From Microbacterium sufflavum (GTDB lineage: Bacteria; Actinomycetota; Actinomycetes; Actinomycetales; Microbacteriaceae), in NCBI RefSeq assembly GCF_023091155.1, contig NZ_JAHWXK010000001.1:2852001-2916000 (forward strand): a stretch of 64,000 nucleotides of DNA, given 5' to 3'. The notes under the pieces were generated by a model. It was not told the origin of the DNA, searched no databases, and worked only from the letters and a program-made list of their open reading frames with translations. Numbering within the stretch: the stretch's first letter is position 1; every line of letters begins with the position of its first letter. A program made the translations under genes and the position numbers. Shown here one piece after another: positions 55,544 through 62,830 of this stretch.

Positions 55544-56173
55544 TCAGCGAGCCGCGTAGTACTCGACGACGAGCTGCACTTCACAGGTCACGGGGACCTC
55601 GGCGCGCTTCGGGCGACGGACCAGGCGGGCCTGGAGCTTGTCGAGCTCGACCTCGAGGTAGCCGGGAACGGGAGGAAGCACCTCGGCGTGACCGCCGGCT
55701 GCCGCCACCTGGAAGGGCTCGGTGCCCTCGCTCTTGGCCTTGACGTGGATGAGCTGACCCGGCTTCACGCGGAACGACGGGCGGTCGACGAGCTGGCCGT
55801 CGACGAGGATGTGACGGTGCACGACGAGCTGGCGAGCCTGAGCCGTGGTGCGGGCGAAACCCGACCGCAGCACGAGAGCGTCGAGACGCATCTCGAGGAG
55901 CTCGACCAGGTTCTCACCGGTCAGGCCGTCCTGACGACGAGCCTCGTTGAACGTGTTGCGCATCTGCTTCTCGCGGATGCCGTACTGCTCGCGCAGACGC
56001 TGCTTCTCGCGCAGACGGACGGCGTAGTCGCTGTCGGCCTTGCGCTTGGTGCGGCCGTGCTCGCCCGGAGCGTAGGGACGCTTCTCGAGGTAGCGGGCGG
56101 CCTTCGGGGTGAGCGGGATGCCGAGGGCACGGCTGAGACGCACCTTGCGGCGGTCCTGGGACTTCGTGGTCAC
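55544..56173 (-). CDS. rpsD: Ribosomal protein S4
   Basis: Primary 16S rRNA-binding protein of 209 residues. It has the S4 N-terminal domain and the S4 RNA-binding domain (RLDALVLRSGFARTTAQARQ near residues 95-115). There is no CxxC zinc knuckle in the N-terminal segment, so this is the zinc-independent form. It stands alone, outside the alpha-operon, as in many actinobacteria. The GTG start has a GGAAGGA site. The leader is about 138 bases and contains mutually exclusive hairpins. Confidence 0.97.
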   Translation of the reverse strand: MTTKSQDRRKVRLSRALGIPLTPKAARYLEKRPYAPGEHGRTKRKADSDYAVRLREKQRLREQYGIREKQMRNTFNEARRQDGLTGENLVELLEMRLDALVLRSGFARTTAQARQLVVHRHILVDGQLVDRPSFRVKPGQLIHVKAKSEGTEPFQVAAAGGHAEVLPPVPGYLEVELDKLQARLVRRPKRAEVPVTCEVQLVVEYYAAR

Positions 56174-56195
56174 GAAGTGTTCCTTCCGATGACGT

Positions 56196-56230
56196 GGACG
56201 TGGATTTCACGTCCGACGGACGTATCGTCC
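56196..56230 (-). promoter_or_regulatory. rpsD leader with overlapping alternative hairpins
   Basis: Three overlapping inverted repeats lie upstream of the ribosome binding site (56181-56187). Distal: GGACG-AUA-CGUCC (56218-56230). Middle: ACGUCC-GUC-GGACGU (56209-56223). Proximal: GGACGUG-AAAUC-CACGUCC (56196-56214). The middle one excludes both others. Such a switch could mediate S4 autoregulation; this is inference. Confidence 0.5.
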
Positions 56231-56317
56231 GCGCTCTGCCTCGGAGCGCACGCCGGGGCGCCGTCGAGGTGTGGTGTGAACGCGGAGATGCCCGAAAACT
56301 CGGTTTCGAGCCGCTCA

Positions 56318-56323
56318 AGTCTA
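56318..56323 (-). promoter_or_regulatory. -10 element TAGACT of rpsD
   Basis: TAGACT on the minus strand, identical to the candidate -10 of pyrR. Transcription would start near 56311, giving a leader of about 138 bases. Confidence 0.45.
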
Positions 56324-56354
56324 ACAGACGGCGCTGCGCCGACCGACCGGACTG

Positions 56355-57710
56355 TCAGCGGTCGCCGAGGATGCGTCGGATGCGCTCCAGCCGCGCACCG
56401 ATGTCGCGTTCCGCACCGAGGTTCTTCGGCTCGTAGTAGTGACGTCCGTCCAACTCGTCCGGCAGGTACTGCTGCGGCACGATCCCGTATTCGCTGTCGT
56501 GCGAGTAGATGTAACCGCGGCCGTGGCCGAGCCTCTTCGCCCCCGGGTAGTGGGCGTCGCGGAGGTGGAGCGGCACCCGGCCGAAGCCGCCCGCGCGGAT
56601 GTCGGCGATCGCGGCGTCGATGCCGACGTACGCGGCATTGGACTTCGCCGTCGTGGCGAGGTACACCGTGGCCTCGGCGAGCGGGATGCGCCCCTCCGGC
56701 ATGCCGATGAAGGCGACGGCGTCCGCAGCAGCGACTGCGATGCCGAGCGCCTGGGGATCGGCGAGACCCACGTCCTCCGAAGCCGAGATCACCAGGCGCC
56801 GAGCGATGAAACGCGGGTCCTCCCCCGCCTCGATCATGCGCGCCAGGTAGTGGAGTGCGGCGTCGGGATCGGACCCGCGGATCGACTTGATGAACGCGCT
56901 GATCACGTCGTAGTGCTCGTCGCCCTGACGGTCGTAGCGGAGCAGCGCCTTGTCCACCGCCTGCGCCACATCGTCCGCCGTCACCGCTGGGACGCCGTCC
57001 GATGCGGTGTCGCCGTCCTCGACCGCGGCGGCATGGGACAGCGCGACCGCGGCCGCGGCCTCGAGCCCCGTGAGCGCGCGCCGCGCATCACCCGACGCCA
57101 GTCGCACGAGAGCCGTGCGCGCCTCGTCGTCGAGCACCACGGCACCCTTGAGCCCGCGCGCATCCGTCACGGCGCGGTCGACGAGCAGACCGATGTCGTC
57201 GTCCGTCAGTGGCTGCAGCGTGAGCAGCAGCGACCGCGACAGCAGCGGGGAGATCACGGAGAACGACGGATTCTCGGTGGTCGCCGCGATCAGGATGACC
57301 CAGCCGTTCTCCACTCCGGGCAGCAGCGCATCCTGCTGCGCCTTCGTGAAGCGGTGGATCTCGTCGAGGAAGAGGATGGTCGTCTGGCCATACAGGTCAC
57401 GCTGCGTGATCGCCTCCTGCATCACCTCGCGAACGTCCTTCACCCCGGCCGTGATCGCCGACAGTTCGACGAACCGTCGACCGGAGGAGCGCGCGATGGC
57501 CTGCGCCAGCGTGGTCTTCCCCGTGCCGGGAGGCCCCCACAGGATGATCGACACGGCCCCGGGCGCTGCCGCCTCGGGATCGGCGAGAGCCACGATCGGG
57601 GATCCCGCCCGCAGCAGGTGACGCTGTCCCGCGACCTCATCGAGCGAGACCGGGCGCATGCGCACGGCGAGAGGCGTCTGCCCGGAGAGCAGCGCGGCAG
57701 GAGAAGTCAC
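56355..57710 (-). CDS. rarA: Replication-associated recombination protein A
   Basis: AAA+ ATPase of the RarA/MgsA/WRNIP1 type, 451 residues, which acts at stalled replication forks. Walker A is WGPPGTGKTTLAQA near residue 58, Walker B is TILFLDEIHRF near 111, sensor 1 is IAATTENPSF, and the Arg finger region is RSLLLTLQPL. The C-terminal tetramerisation domain (ALHYLARMIEAGEDPRFIARR) follows. The GTG start is 6 bases after a TAGCCT -10 element and has no need of a leader. Confidence 0.96.
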   Translation of the reverse strand: MTSPAALLSGQTPLAVRMRPVSLDEVAGQRHLLRAGSPIVALADPEAAAPGAVSIILWGPPGTGKTTLAQAIARSSGRRFVELSAITAGVKDVREVMQEAITQRDLYGQTTILFLDEIHRFTKAQQDALLPGVENGWVILIAATTENPSFSVISPLLSRSLLLTLQPLTDDDIGLLVDRAVTDARGLKGAVVLDDEARTALVRLASGDARRALTGLEAAAAVALSHAAAVEDGDTASDGVPAVTADDVAQAVDKALLRYDRQGDEHYDVISAFIKSIRGSDPDAALHYLARMIEAGEDPRFIARRLVISASEDVGLADPQALGIAVAAADAVAFIGMPEGRIPLAEATVYLATTAKSNAAYVGIDAAIADIRAGGFGRVPLHLRDAHYPGAKRLGHGRGYIYSHDSEYGIVPQQYLPDELDGRHYYEPKNLGAERDIGARLERIRRILGDR

Positions 57711-57716
57711 CCCTCC

Positions 57717-57722
57717 AGGCTA
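57717..57722 (-). promoter_or_regulatory. -10 element TAGCCT, leaderless start of rarA
   Basis: TAGCCT on the minus strand, 6 bases before the GTG at 57710. It overlaps the divergent region shared with the membrane protein gene on the plus strand. Confidence 0.45.
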
Positions 57723-57770
57723 ACGGCGGGCGCCGACACCGTGGCGACGGAAGCCGCCCGTGGGCGACGG

Positions 57771-57776
57771 TAGGCT
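57771..57776 (+). promoter_or_regulatory. -10 element TAGGCT of the Ser/Pro-rich protein gene
   Basis: TAGGCT on the plus strand. Transcription would start near 57783 with a leader of about 38 bases, including a GGATGGAG site before the ATG at 57821. Confidence 0.4.
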
Positions 57777-57820
57777 CTCAGGCGACGCCGCGGACGGGCG
57801 TCGGGATGGAGATATCGGGC

Positions 57821-58141
57821 ATGGCGGCACGCGGTTCCAAGAAGGCACAGTCGCGCACCGAGGCGGAGCGCGCACGACTGCATGCCGCGCGCACGCGCTG
57901 GCACGAGGACCAGATCCGCCGCCGTCGCCGCGACAACACCGTCGCGGTGATCGTCGGCGGTCTCGTCGTCGTCGCCGCGATCGGGAGCCAGGTCGTGCAC
58001 GCGCAGGTGACCGCCCCCGAACCGACGCCGAGTCCCACGATCTCCCCCTCCGACTCCCCGGTGCCGTCCGAGTCCCCCCTTCCCTCCGACTCTCCCGTTC
58101 CCTCCCCGTCGCCCGTTCCGACGGACACACCGGCGGGCTGA
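57821..58141 (+). CDS. Basic membrane protein with Ser/Pro-rich tail
   Basis: Protein of 106 residues of unknown function. The first 40 residues are very basic and helical, one hydrophobic segment covers about 40-58 (TVAVIVGGLVVVAAIGS), and the last ~45 are a low-complexity Ser/Pro/Asp repeat (DSPVPSESPLPSDSPVPS), probably outside the cell. The DNA of the tail is unusually repetitive (tccgactccccggtgcc type units). The ATG at 57821 is chosen over one 15 bases upstream because a GGAG site lies 9 bases before it. Confidence 0.7.
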   Translation: MAARGSKKAQSRTEAERARLHAARTRWHEDQIRRRRRDNTVAVIVGGLVVVAAIGSQVVHAQVTAPEPTPSPTISPSDSPVPSESPLPSDSPVPSPSPVPTDTPAG

Positions 58142-58156
58142 CCCCGCGGCGCCGGC

Positions 58157-58918
58157 TCAGCGATCGGCGACAGCGAGACGGTAGCCGCGCTTCACCACCG
58201 TCTGCACCAGCTCCGCGTCGCCCAGAGCCTCGCGCAACCGTGCGACCGCCACCTCCACGGCCCGTGCACTGCGTCGTCGTCCGGCGAGCATCCGCCCGAG
58301 CTCCTCCCGGGAGAGCACCCGCCCCTCCGCGAGGAACAGTGCCTCCAGGACTTCTGCGGCGCCCGCCGAGAGCGGGAGGAAGCGCTCATCGAGCAGCACC
58401 CCGCCGCTGCGCACGACGAGCTCTCCGGCGTCCGTCCGCTGCATCGGCGCCTGCTCCGAGAAGAACCCGACGACGGCGCGTGCGAGGTCGTCCGGGAGCG
58501 CCCCGTCGACCGTCGTGGCGGGGATGTCCGCATCGGCGAGTGACCGGGCCGCCTCCGCACCCGAGGCGACGAGCAGCAGACGCGACGCCCGCGCCCTGGC
58601 TCGGATCGCGTCGCCCAGACCGAGGCGCTCGACGGTGCCCCACCAGGAACGCGCGCCCTCGACCGAGAAGAGCAGCACGCCGTCGATGCGCCCGGTCGCG
58701 ACGCGGTGCACCGACCGTCGAACACCGGCCGGCACGGAATGATCCGCGCGTACCGACGGCACGCGGACGACCTCGGCTCCCGCCGCGGCGAGAAGCGCAC
58801 CGACATCGACCGGTGTCGGCGACGCCACCGCTCCGTGCGCAGTACCCGCCGACGGGTCATCGGCGATCGCTATCCGGCACCCGGTCAGCGGCCGGCCCAC
58901 GCTCGTCGAAATGCTCAT
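58157..58918 (-). CDS. HEM4-like/winged-helix regulator (NnaR-like)
   Basis: Protein of 253 residues. The N-terminal ~150 residues resemble uroporphyrinogen-III synthase (HEM4), with a weakly conserved substrate cleft. The C-terminal ~80 residues form an OmpR-type winged helix (LSAGAAEVLEALFLAEGRVLS and EVAVARLREALGD). This architecture is that of NnaR, a nitrate/nitrite assimilation regulator in Streptomyces and of a homologue in Mycobacterium. The HEM4 part may sense a tetrapyrrole or act as a dimerisation unit. The ATG overlaps the NirB-like gene's stop (ATGA), so regulator and flavoprotein are translationally coupled. Confidence 0.82.
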   Translation of the reverse strand: MSISTSVGRPLTGCRIAIADDPSAGTAHGAVASPTPVDVGALLAAAGAEVVRVPSVRADHSVPAGVRRSVHRVATGRIDGVLLFSVEGARSWWGTVERLGLGDAIRARARASRLLLVASGAEAARSLADADIPATTVDGALPDDLARAVVGFFSEQAPMQRTDAGELVVRSGGVLLDERFLPLSAGAAEVLEALFLAEGRVLSREELGRMLAGRRRSARAVEVAVARLREALGDAELVQTVVKRGYRLAVADR

Positions 58919-60657
58919 GCCGGACTCTCCTCGCGTCGCCGCGTGACGGATCCCGTGGTCCGCGCCTCGACGAAACGTCCACCCCCGTCGCGCGTCGCAG
59001 CCTCCAGTCCGGCGGCACGCAACCTGCCCAGCACGGCGGGGACTTCTGCGGCGGATGCGCCACGCAGCTCCAGCACTCCGCCGTCGGAGGGCCGCACCCG
59101 CAACCCGTGCTCCTCCGCCAGCCGTCCGATGAGGACGAGCTGGGCGCCGGACAGCTCCCCCGCGACAGCGAGGGTCACGCCGAGCACGGTCTCCCTGGTA
59201 CGGGGGCGTCCGACCGGGCCCCGCTCGGGGACACCCCGTCGCCCTGAGCCGATCGCAACCGCTCCGGCGCGCGCGATGAGGCGCCGCGCGACCGCCCGTG
59301 CGCAGAACGCGCACTCCGCGCTTTCGGGGAACTCCGCGAGGCCGCTCAGGCCGTGCTCTCGTCGCTCCGTCACCGCCGTGACCGGGGATGGCCCCGTGAG
59401 CAACGCATGACCGCAGGTCACAGCGCTCTCGTGCTCGCGAAGCAGCTCGGACACCGCCCGCGCCCTGGCGCCGTCATCCGCGGCCGCGCGGAGGGCCGCG
59501 AGCCGGTCCTCGTCGCCGATCACCGTCGCACCGAGCAGGACTCGTCCGTCCTCCGAGAGGAGGAGGTCGCCCGCGATCCGTCCCGGCGCGTCCGCCAGGG
59601 GGACGACGACTCCGACGGTTTCGCCGTCCGGCGACGACCGGAGATCCGTGAACTCGACGCCTCCCGCACGCACGATCGTCGTCAGCCACCGCGTCCGTGT
59701 CGTCGCCACGGCCTCCCGCATCCTGTCCGCCACGCGCCCGCCACCGCCCGGTGCCCGCGGGCCCGCCTCGTCGTCCGCCGCGACAGCGACGCTCCCCACG
59801 GCCAGGATGTGCGGATCACTCGTGCGACCGTCGGCGTCGACGAGCACGCCGCCGCCCGGCACCACGGTGAGCCCCGCGTTCCGCGCGAGCTCGTCACGCG
59901 GGCGCACCGCGGGCGCGAACACGACCGCATCCGTCCGGGCGAAGGAACCGTCGTGGAATTCGATGCTCGCGACCGCGCCGGACTCGTCCGCATCGATGCG
60001 GGTGACGCGCGTCGACCTCCGCACCGCGATCCCGCGCTCCCGCAGGAGTGCGTCGACTGCCGCCGAGGTGCGACGACCCGGATCCGCGTGGTCTCCTCGT
60101 TCGTGCACGGCCGCGACCTCGACTCCGCTCTCCGCGAGCGCGAGCGCGGCGGCGAACCCGCCCGGCCCGTCACCGACGACCGTCGCGCGCGGACGCCGCC
60201 ACTGCTCGCCGCGCGGCGCGTGCACATGGGCCCGCAGCGCCGACGCATCCGCGGCGGACTGGAACGTGAAGCACCCGGGCAGTCCGGCCCCGTCGAGCGT
60301 CGGACGAACCGGGTGCCGCCCGGTCGCGAGGACGAGCACGTCGTACATGTACACGCGCCCGGAGCGGGTGCGGACGCGGCGGAGCTTCCGGTCGATCTTC
60401 CGCACCCGATCATCCCGGATCAGGCGCACGCGGTCGTCGCGGAACACCCCTCGGTCGAGGTCCAGGTCAGCGGGGTCATCCCCCCGGACGAGTCGGTACA
60501 ACCGGGTGCGGTCGTACGGCAGGCGCCCCTCGTCGCCGATCACCGTGACCCGAATGTCGTCGCAGGGATCGCCCAGGAGGTGCGCCACGAACGCGTGCGC
60601 CGCGGGCCCCGCGCCGACGATCAGGACCTCCGTCCTCCGGGATGCGCTGTCGTCCAT
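58915..60657 (-). CDS. NirB-like FAD/NAD(P)H oxidoreductase lacking siroheme domain
   Basis: Protein of 580 residues. The N-terminal ~300 residues are a two-dinucleotide-fold reductase (VGAGPA at 14-19 for FAD, VVGDGPGGF near 160 for NAD(P)H), as in the N-terminal part of assimilatory nitrite reductase NirB. A NirB-type linker follows. Near residues 415-452 there is a Cys415-x-His417-x31-Cys449-x2-Cys452 pattern where BFD-type 2Fe-2S domains have four Cys. Residues ~490-558 look like one Nir/Sir ferredoxin half-domain. The siroheme/4Fe-4S domain is absent, so nitrite cannot be reduced by this protein alone. It has a strong AGGAGGT site and is coupled to the HEM4-wHTH gene. Confidence 0.78.
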   Translation of the reverse strand: MDDSASRRTEVLIVGAGPAAHAFVAHLLGDPCDDIRVTVIGDEGRLPYDRTRLYRLVRGDDPADLDLDRGVFRDDRVRLIRDDRVRKIDRKLRRVRTRSGRVYMYDVLVLATGRHPVRPTLDGAGLPGCFTFQSAADASALRAHVHAPRGEQWRRPRATVVGDGPGGFAAALALAESGVEVAAVHERGDHADPGRRTSAAVDALLRERGIAVRRSTRVTRIDADESGAVASIEFHDGSFARTDAVVFAPAVRPRDELARNAGLTVVPGGGVLVDADGRTSDPHILAVGSVAVAADDEAGPRAPGGGGRVADRMREAVATTRTRWLTTIVRAGGVEFTDLRSSPDGETVGVVVPLADAPGRIAGDLLLSEDGRVLLGATVIGDEDRLAALRAAADDGARARAVSELLREHESAVTCGHALLTGPSPVTAVTERREHGLSGLAEFPESAECAFCARAVARRLIARAGAVAIGSGRRGVPERGPVGRPRTRETVLGVTLAVAGELSGAQLVLIGRLAEEHGLRVRPSDGGVLELRGASAAEVPAVLGRLRAAGLEAATRDGGGRFVEARTTGSVTRRREESPA

Positions 60658-60691
60658 GGACCTCCTGTCGACCTGCGGACCGTCGTGGGAC

Positions 60692-60697
60692 GACGAT
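60692..60697 (-). promoter_or_regulatory. -10 element TATCGT of the NirB-like gene
   Basis: TATCGT on the minus strand. Transcription would start near 60685, with a leader of about 28 bases that ends in AGGAGGTCC before the ATG. The -35 region has no consensus and carries GTAAC instead, which would fit an activator-dependent promoter. Confidence 0.35.
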
Positions 60698-60804
60698 AGG
60701 AGCGCCGTGTTACCCGGAGATGACGTCGCGTGTTTCGCGCGTCGAACGTTCTCCTCACAAATCGATAACGCGCCTTCGGCCTCACCCCGCAGCGCGGGTC
60801 GTAC

Positions 60805-60810
60805 TAGGCT
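60805..60810 (+). promoter_or_regulatory. -10 element TAGGCT of the DUF349 gene
   Basis: TAGGCT on the plus strand. Transcription would start near 60817, giving a leader of about 45 bases with AAGGAGAA before the GTG at 60862. Confidence 0.45.
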
Positions 60811-60861
60811 GAGCCTCGTCCTTTCCGCCTCCCGCGGCCCGACCGCGCAAGGAGAATCACC

Positions 60862-62217
60862 GTGTCTGCCACCGAGCCCTCGAAGCCGACCCCGCCCATC
60901 CCCGCACCGCCCGCCGTGCCCATGCCCCGGAAGGCCCCGACGCCCGCCGCGGTCGCGCCCGCCGCACCGGCGACGCCCGCGCCCTCCGCCTCGGCGCTCG
61001 AATGGGGTCGCGTCTCCGACGATGGCACGGTCGAGGTCCGCGAGGGCGAGTCGTGGCGGGTGGTCGGCCAGTATCCCGACGGCACCCCGGAAGAGGCCCT
61101 CGCCTACTTCGTGCGCAAGTACGACGACATCGCCTTCAAGGTGCACGCGCTCGAGCAGCGCCATCAGGCCGGCGGCGCCTCGGCGAGCGACCTCGCGAAG
61201 CAGGCCTCGCACCTCATCGCCGAGGCGACGGATGCCGCAGCGGTCGGCGACCTCGCGGGCCTGCGCGACCGGCTGAACGCCCTGACCGCCTCGCTCTCGG
61301 AGGCGACGGAGCAGGAGGCTCAGCAGGCCAGGGCGCTCGTGGAGCAGGCGGTCGCGGAGCGCACGGCCCTGGTGGAGCGCGCCGAGGCCATCGCCGCCCG
61401 CGACCTCAGCAAGGTGCAGTGGAAGCAGGTCACGGCCGAGCTCAACGAGCTGTTCGAGTCGTGGCAGGCACAGCAGCAGAACGGTCCGCGCCTGTCGAAG
61501 AGCGTGTCGCAGCAGCTCTGGAAGCGGTTCCGTGACGCCCGCTCGGTGGTCGACAAGCACCGGCGCGCCTTCTACTCCGAGCTCGACGAGACGCACAAGG
61601 CCGCACGCGACGCCAAGTCGCGGCTGGTCGAGCGCGCCGAGGCGCTCGCTCCCCGCGGCGTCGACGGCATCCCCGCGTACCGCACCCTGCTCGACGAGTG
61701 GAAGGCCGCCGGCCGTGCCGGGCGCAAGGCCGACGACGCGCTCTGGGCGCGGTTCAAGGCGGCCGGCGATGCGCTGTACGCCGCGCGGGCTGAGCAGACC
61801 GCCGCGGAAGAGGCAGACTCCGCGCCCCGGATCGAGGCACGGCAGGCTCTTCTGGAGCAGGCGAAGGCCGTGGCCGACGAGTCGAACATCAAGCGTGCGC
61901 GGGCACTGCTCACCCGCATCCAGCGCGAGTGGGACGAGGTGGGCCGCATCTTCCCGCGCGAGAAGGAGCGCGCTCTCGACGACAAGCTCCGGGTGATCGA
62001 GCAGGCGCTCAAGGCCCGCGAGGACGTCGACTGGAAGAAGAACAACCCCGAGACCAAGGCGCGCGCGAACGACATGAGCTCGCAGCTGCACGAGGCCATC
62101 GAGAAGCTCGAGGCCGAGCTGGCCGCCGCGGAGAAGTCGGGCGACACCAAGGCCGCCAAGACCGCGGCTGACGCGCTCGAAGCCCGCCGCGCCTGGCTCA
62201 ACGCCCTGGGCGGCTGA
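60862..62217 (+). CDS. DUF349 domain-containing protein
   Basis: Protein of 451 residues. The first ~45 are a Pro/Ala-rich disordered tail. The remainder contains repeated DUF349 units of about 75 residues, each with a pattern such as W-K-Q-V/EWK-A-A...LWxRF (near 190-225, 270-300, 345-370) and long coiled-coil helices. DUF349 proteins are widespread in actinobacteria; function is not established, though links to DNA repair have been proposed. The GTG has an AAGGAGAA site 5 to 6 bases upstream. Confidence 0.88.
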   Translation: MSATEPSKPTPPIPAPPAVPMPRKAPTPAAVAPAAPATPAPSASALEWGRVSDDGTVEVREGESWRVVGQYPDGTPEEALAYFVRKYDDIAFKVHALEQRHQAGGASASDLAKQASHLIAEATDAAAVGDLAGLRDRLNALTASLSEATEQEAQQARALVEQAVAERTALVERAEAIAARDLSKVQWKQVTAELNELFESWQAQQQNGPRLSKSVSQQLWKRFRDARSVVDKHRRAFYSELDETHKAARDAKSRLVERAEALAPRGVDGIPAYRTLLDEWKAAGRAGRKADDALWARFKAAGDALYAARAEQTAAEEADSAPRIEARQALLEQAKAVADESNIKRARALLTRIQREWDEVGRIFPREKERALDDKLRVIEQALKAREDVDWKKNNPETKARANDMSSQLHEAIEKLEAELAAAEKSGDTKAAKTAADALEARRAWLNALGG

Positions 62218-62278
62218 CGCTATCCACAACCCGCGACGACCGCCACAGGAGCGGGATGCGCTGCGCCACACTGGCGTG

Positions 62279-62830
62279 ATGCATCCCGCTCTTCTGTATC
62301 TGCCCGGCGCACGGCTGAGTCTGCCGGAGCTCGCCGCCGCTCGACTCGACGGCCACGTCGTCGACCTCGGCGAGGCGTACATCCCGGCCGACCTCATCGA
62401 GGGTGCGGACGTGCGTGCCGCGTCGATCGGGCCTCTCGTGCAGGACGGCGCCGCGGCCTGCGGCCCGACCGCCGCATGGATCCACGGCGCCGGAGACGCA
62501 CCGCCGCCCGTGCATCACGTGAAGCGGTGCGTCGAGCGTCGCGTGCGCCCGCGTACGAGTGCCCGCCTGGTCTTCCACGACACCGTGCTCGCCGCCGCGG
62601 ACGTCGTCGTGATCGGTGGCGTCGCCGTGTCGACGCCCGCGCGGACGATGGTCGACCTGGCGACGAGCCTGCATCGCGACCCCCGCGTGCTTCCCTGGAT
62701 GGATGCCCTCGCCGTCGCCTGCCCGGCGGTGACCGCACAAGCCCTCGTCGAGCTGCGCGGGACCAGCCGTGTGCCGGGGAGCCGCGTCGGCATCGCCGCC
62801 CTCGAGCGGGTCGCGCTCAGGACGAGGTGA
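62279..62830 (+). CDS. AbiEi-like (type IV antitoxin family) protein
   Basis: Protein of 183 residues resembling the AbiEi antitoxin-like family common in actinobacteria: an N-terminal region with LSLPELAAARLDG, then a beta-rich core with GPTAAWIHG, GGVAVSTPARTMVDLA and a C-terminal helix pair. No AbiEii nucleotidyltransferase toxin gene lies beside it, so it is an orphan and may be a plain DNA-binding protein. The start is uncertain: a GTG three bases upstream is equally possible, and no ribosome binding site is close. Its 3' end overlaps the convergent relA by 14 bases. Confidence 0.6.
   Translation: MHPALLYLPGARLSLPELAAARLDGHVVDLGEAYIPADLIEGADVRAASIGPLVQDGAAACGPTAAWIHGAGDAPPPVHHVKRCVERRVRPRTSARLVFHDTVLAAADVVVIGGVAVSTPARTMVDLATSLHRDPRVLPWMDALAVACPAVTAQALVELRGTSRVPGSRVGIAALERVALRTR

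Larger units (their letters stand above)
60658..60861. other. Divergent intergenic region of 204 bases
   Basis: It separates the NirB-like gene (minus) and the DUF349 gene (plus). It holds a minus-strand -10 candidate (TATCGT, 60692-60697), a plus-strand TAGGCT (60805-60810) and an AT-richer tract with CACAAATCGATAAC (60756-60769). A GTTAC half-site stands at 60709-60713, close to the -35 region of the NirB-like gene, with a TGTTTC at 60731-60736; this loosely recalls GlnR/NnaR sites but the spacing is off. Confidence 0.5.

Noticed and set aside
58915..58920. Frameshift linking the HEM4-wHTH and NirB-like genes into one protein
   Set aside because: The ATGA overlap is the usual form of coupled genes. 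Each product begins with a proper N-terminus, and the NirB-like protein ends naturally after its half-domain.
60709..60740. A full GlnR box (GTNAC-n6-GAAAC) upstream of the NirB-like gene
   Set aside because: GTTAC and TGTTTC are present but the spacing and the second half-site do not fit the consensus. It is kept only as a weak finding.
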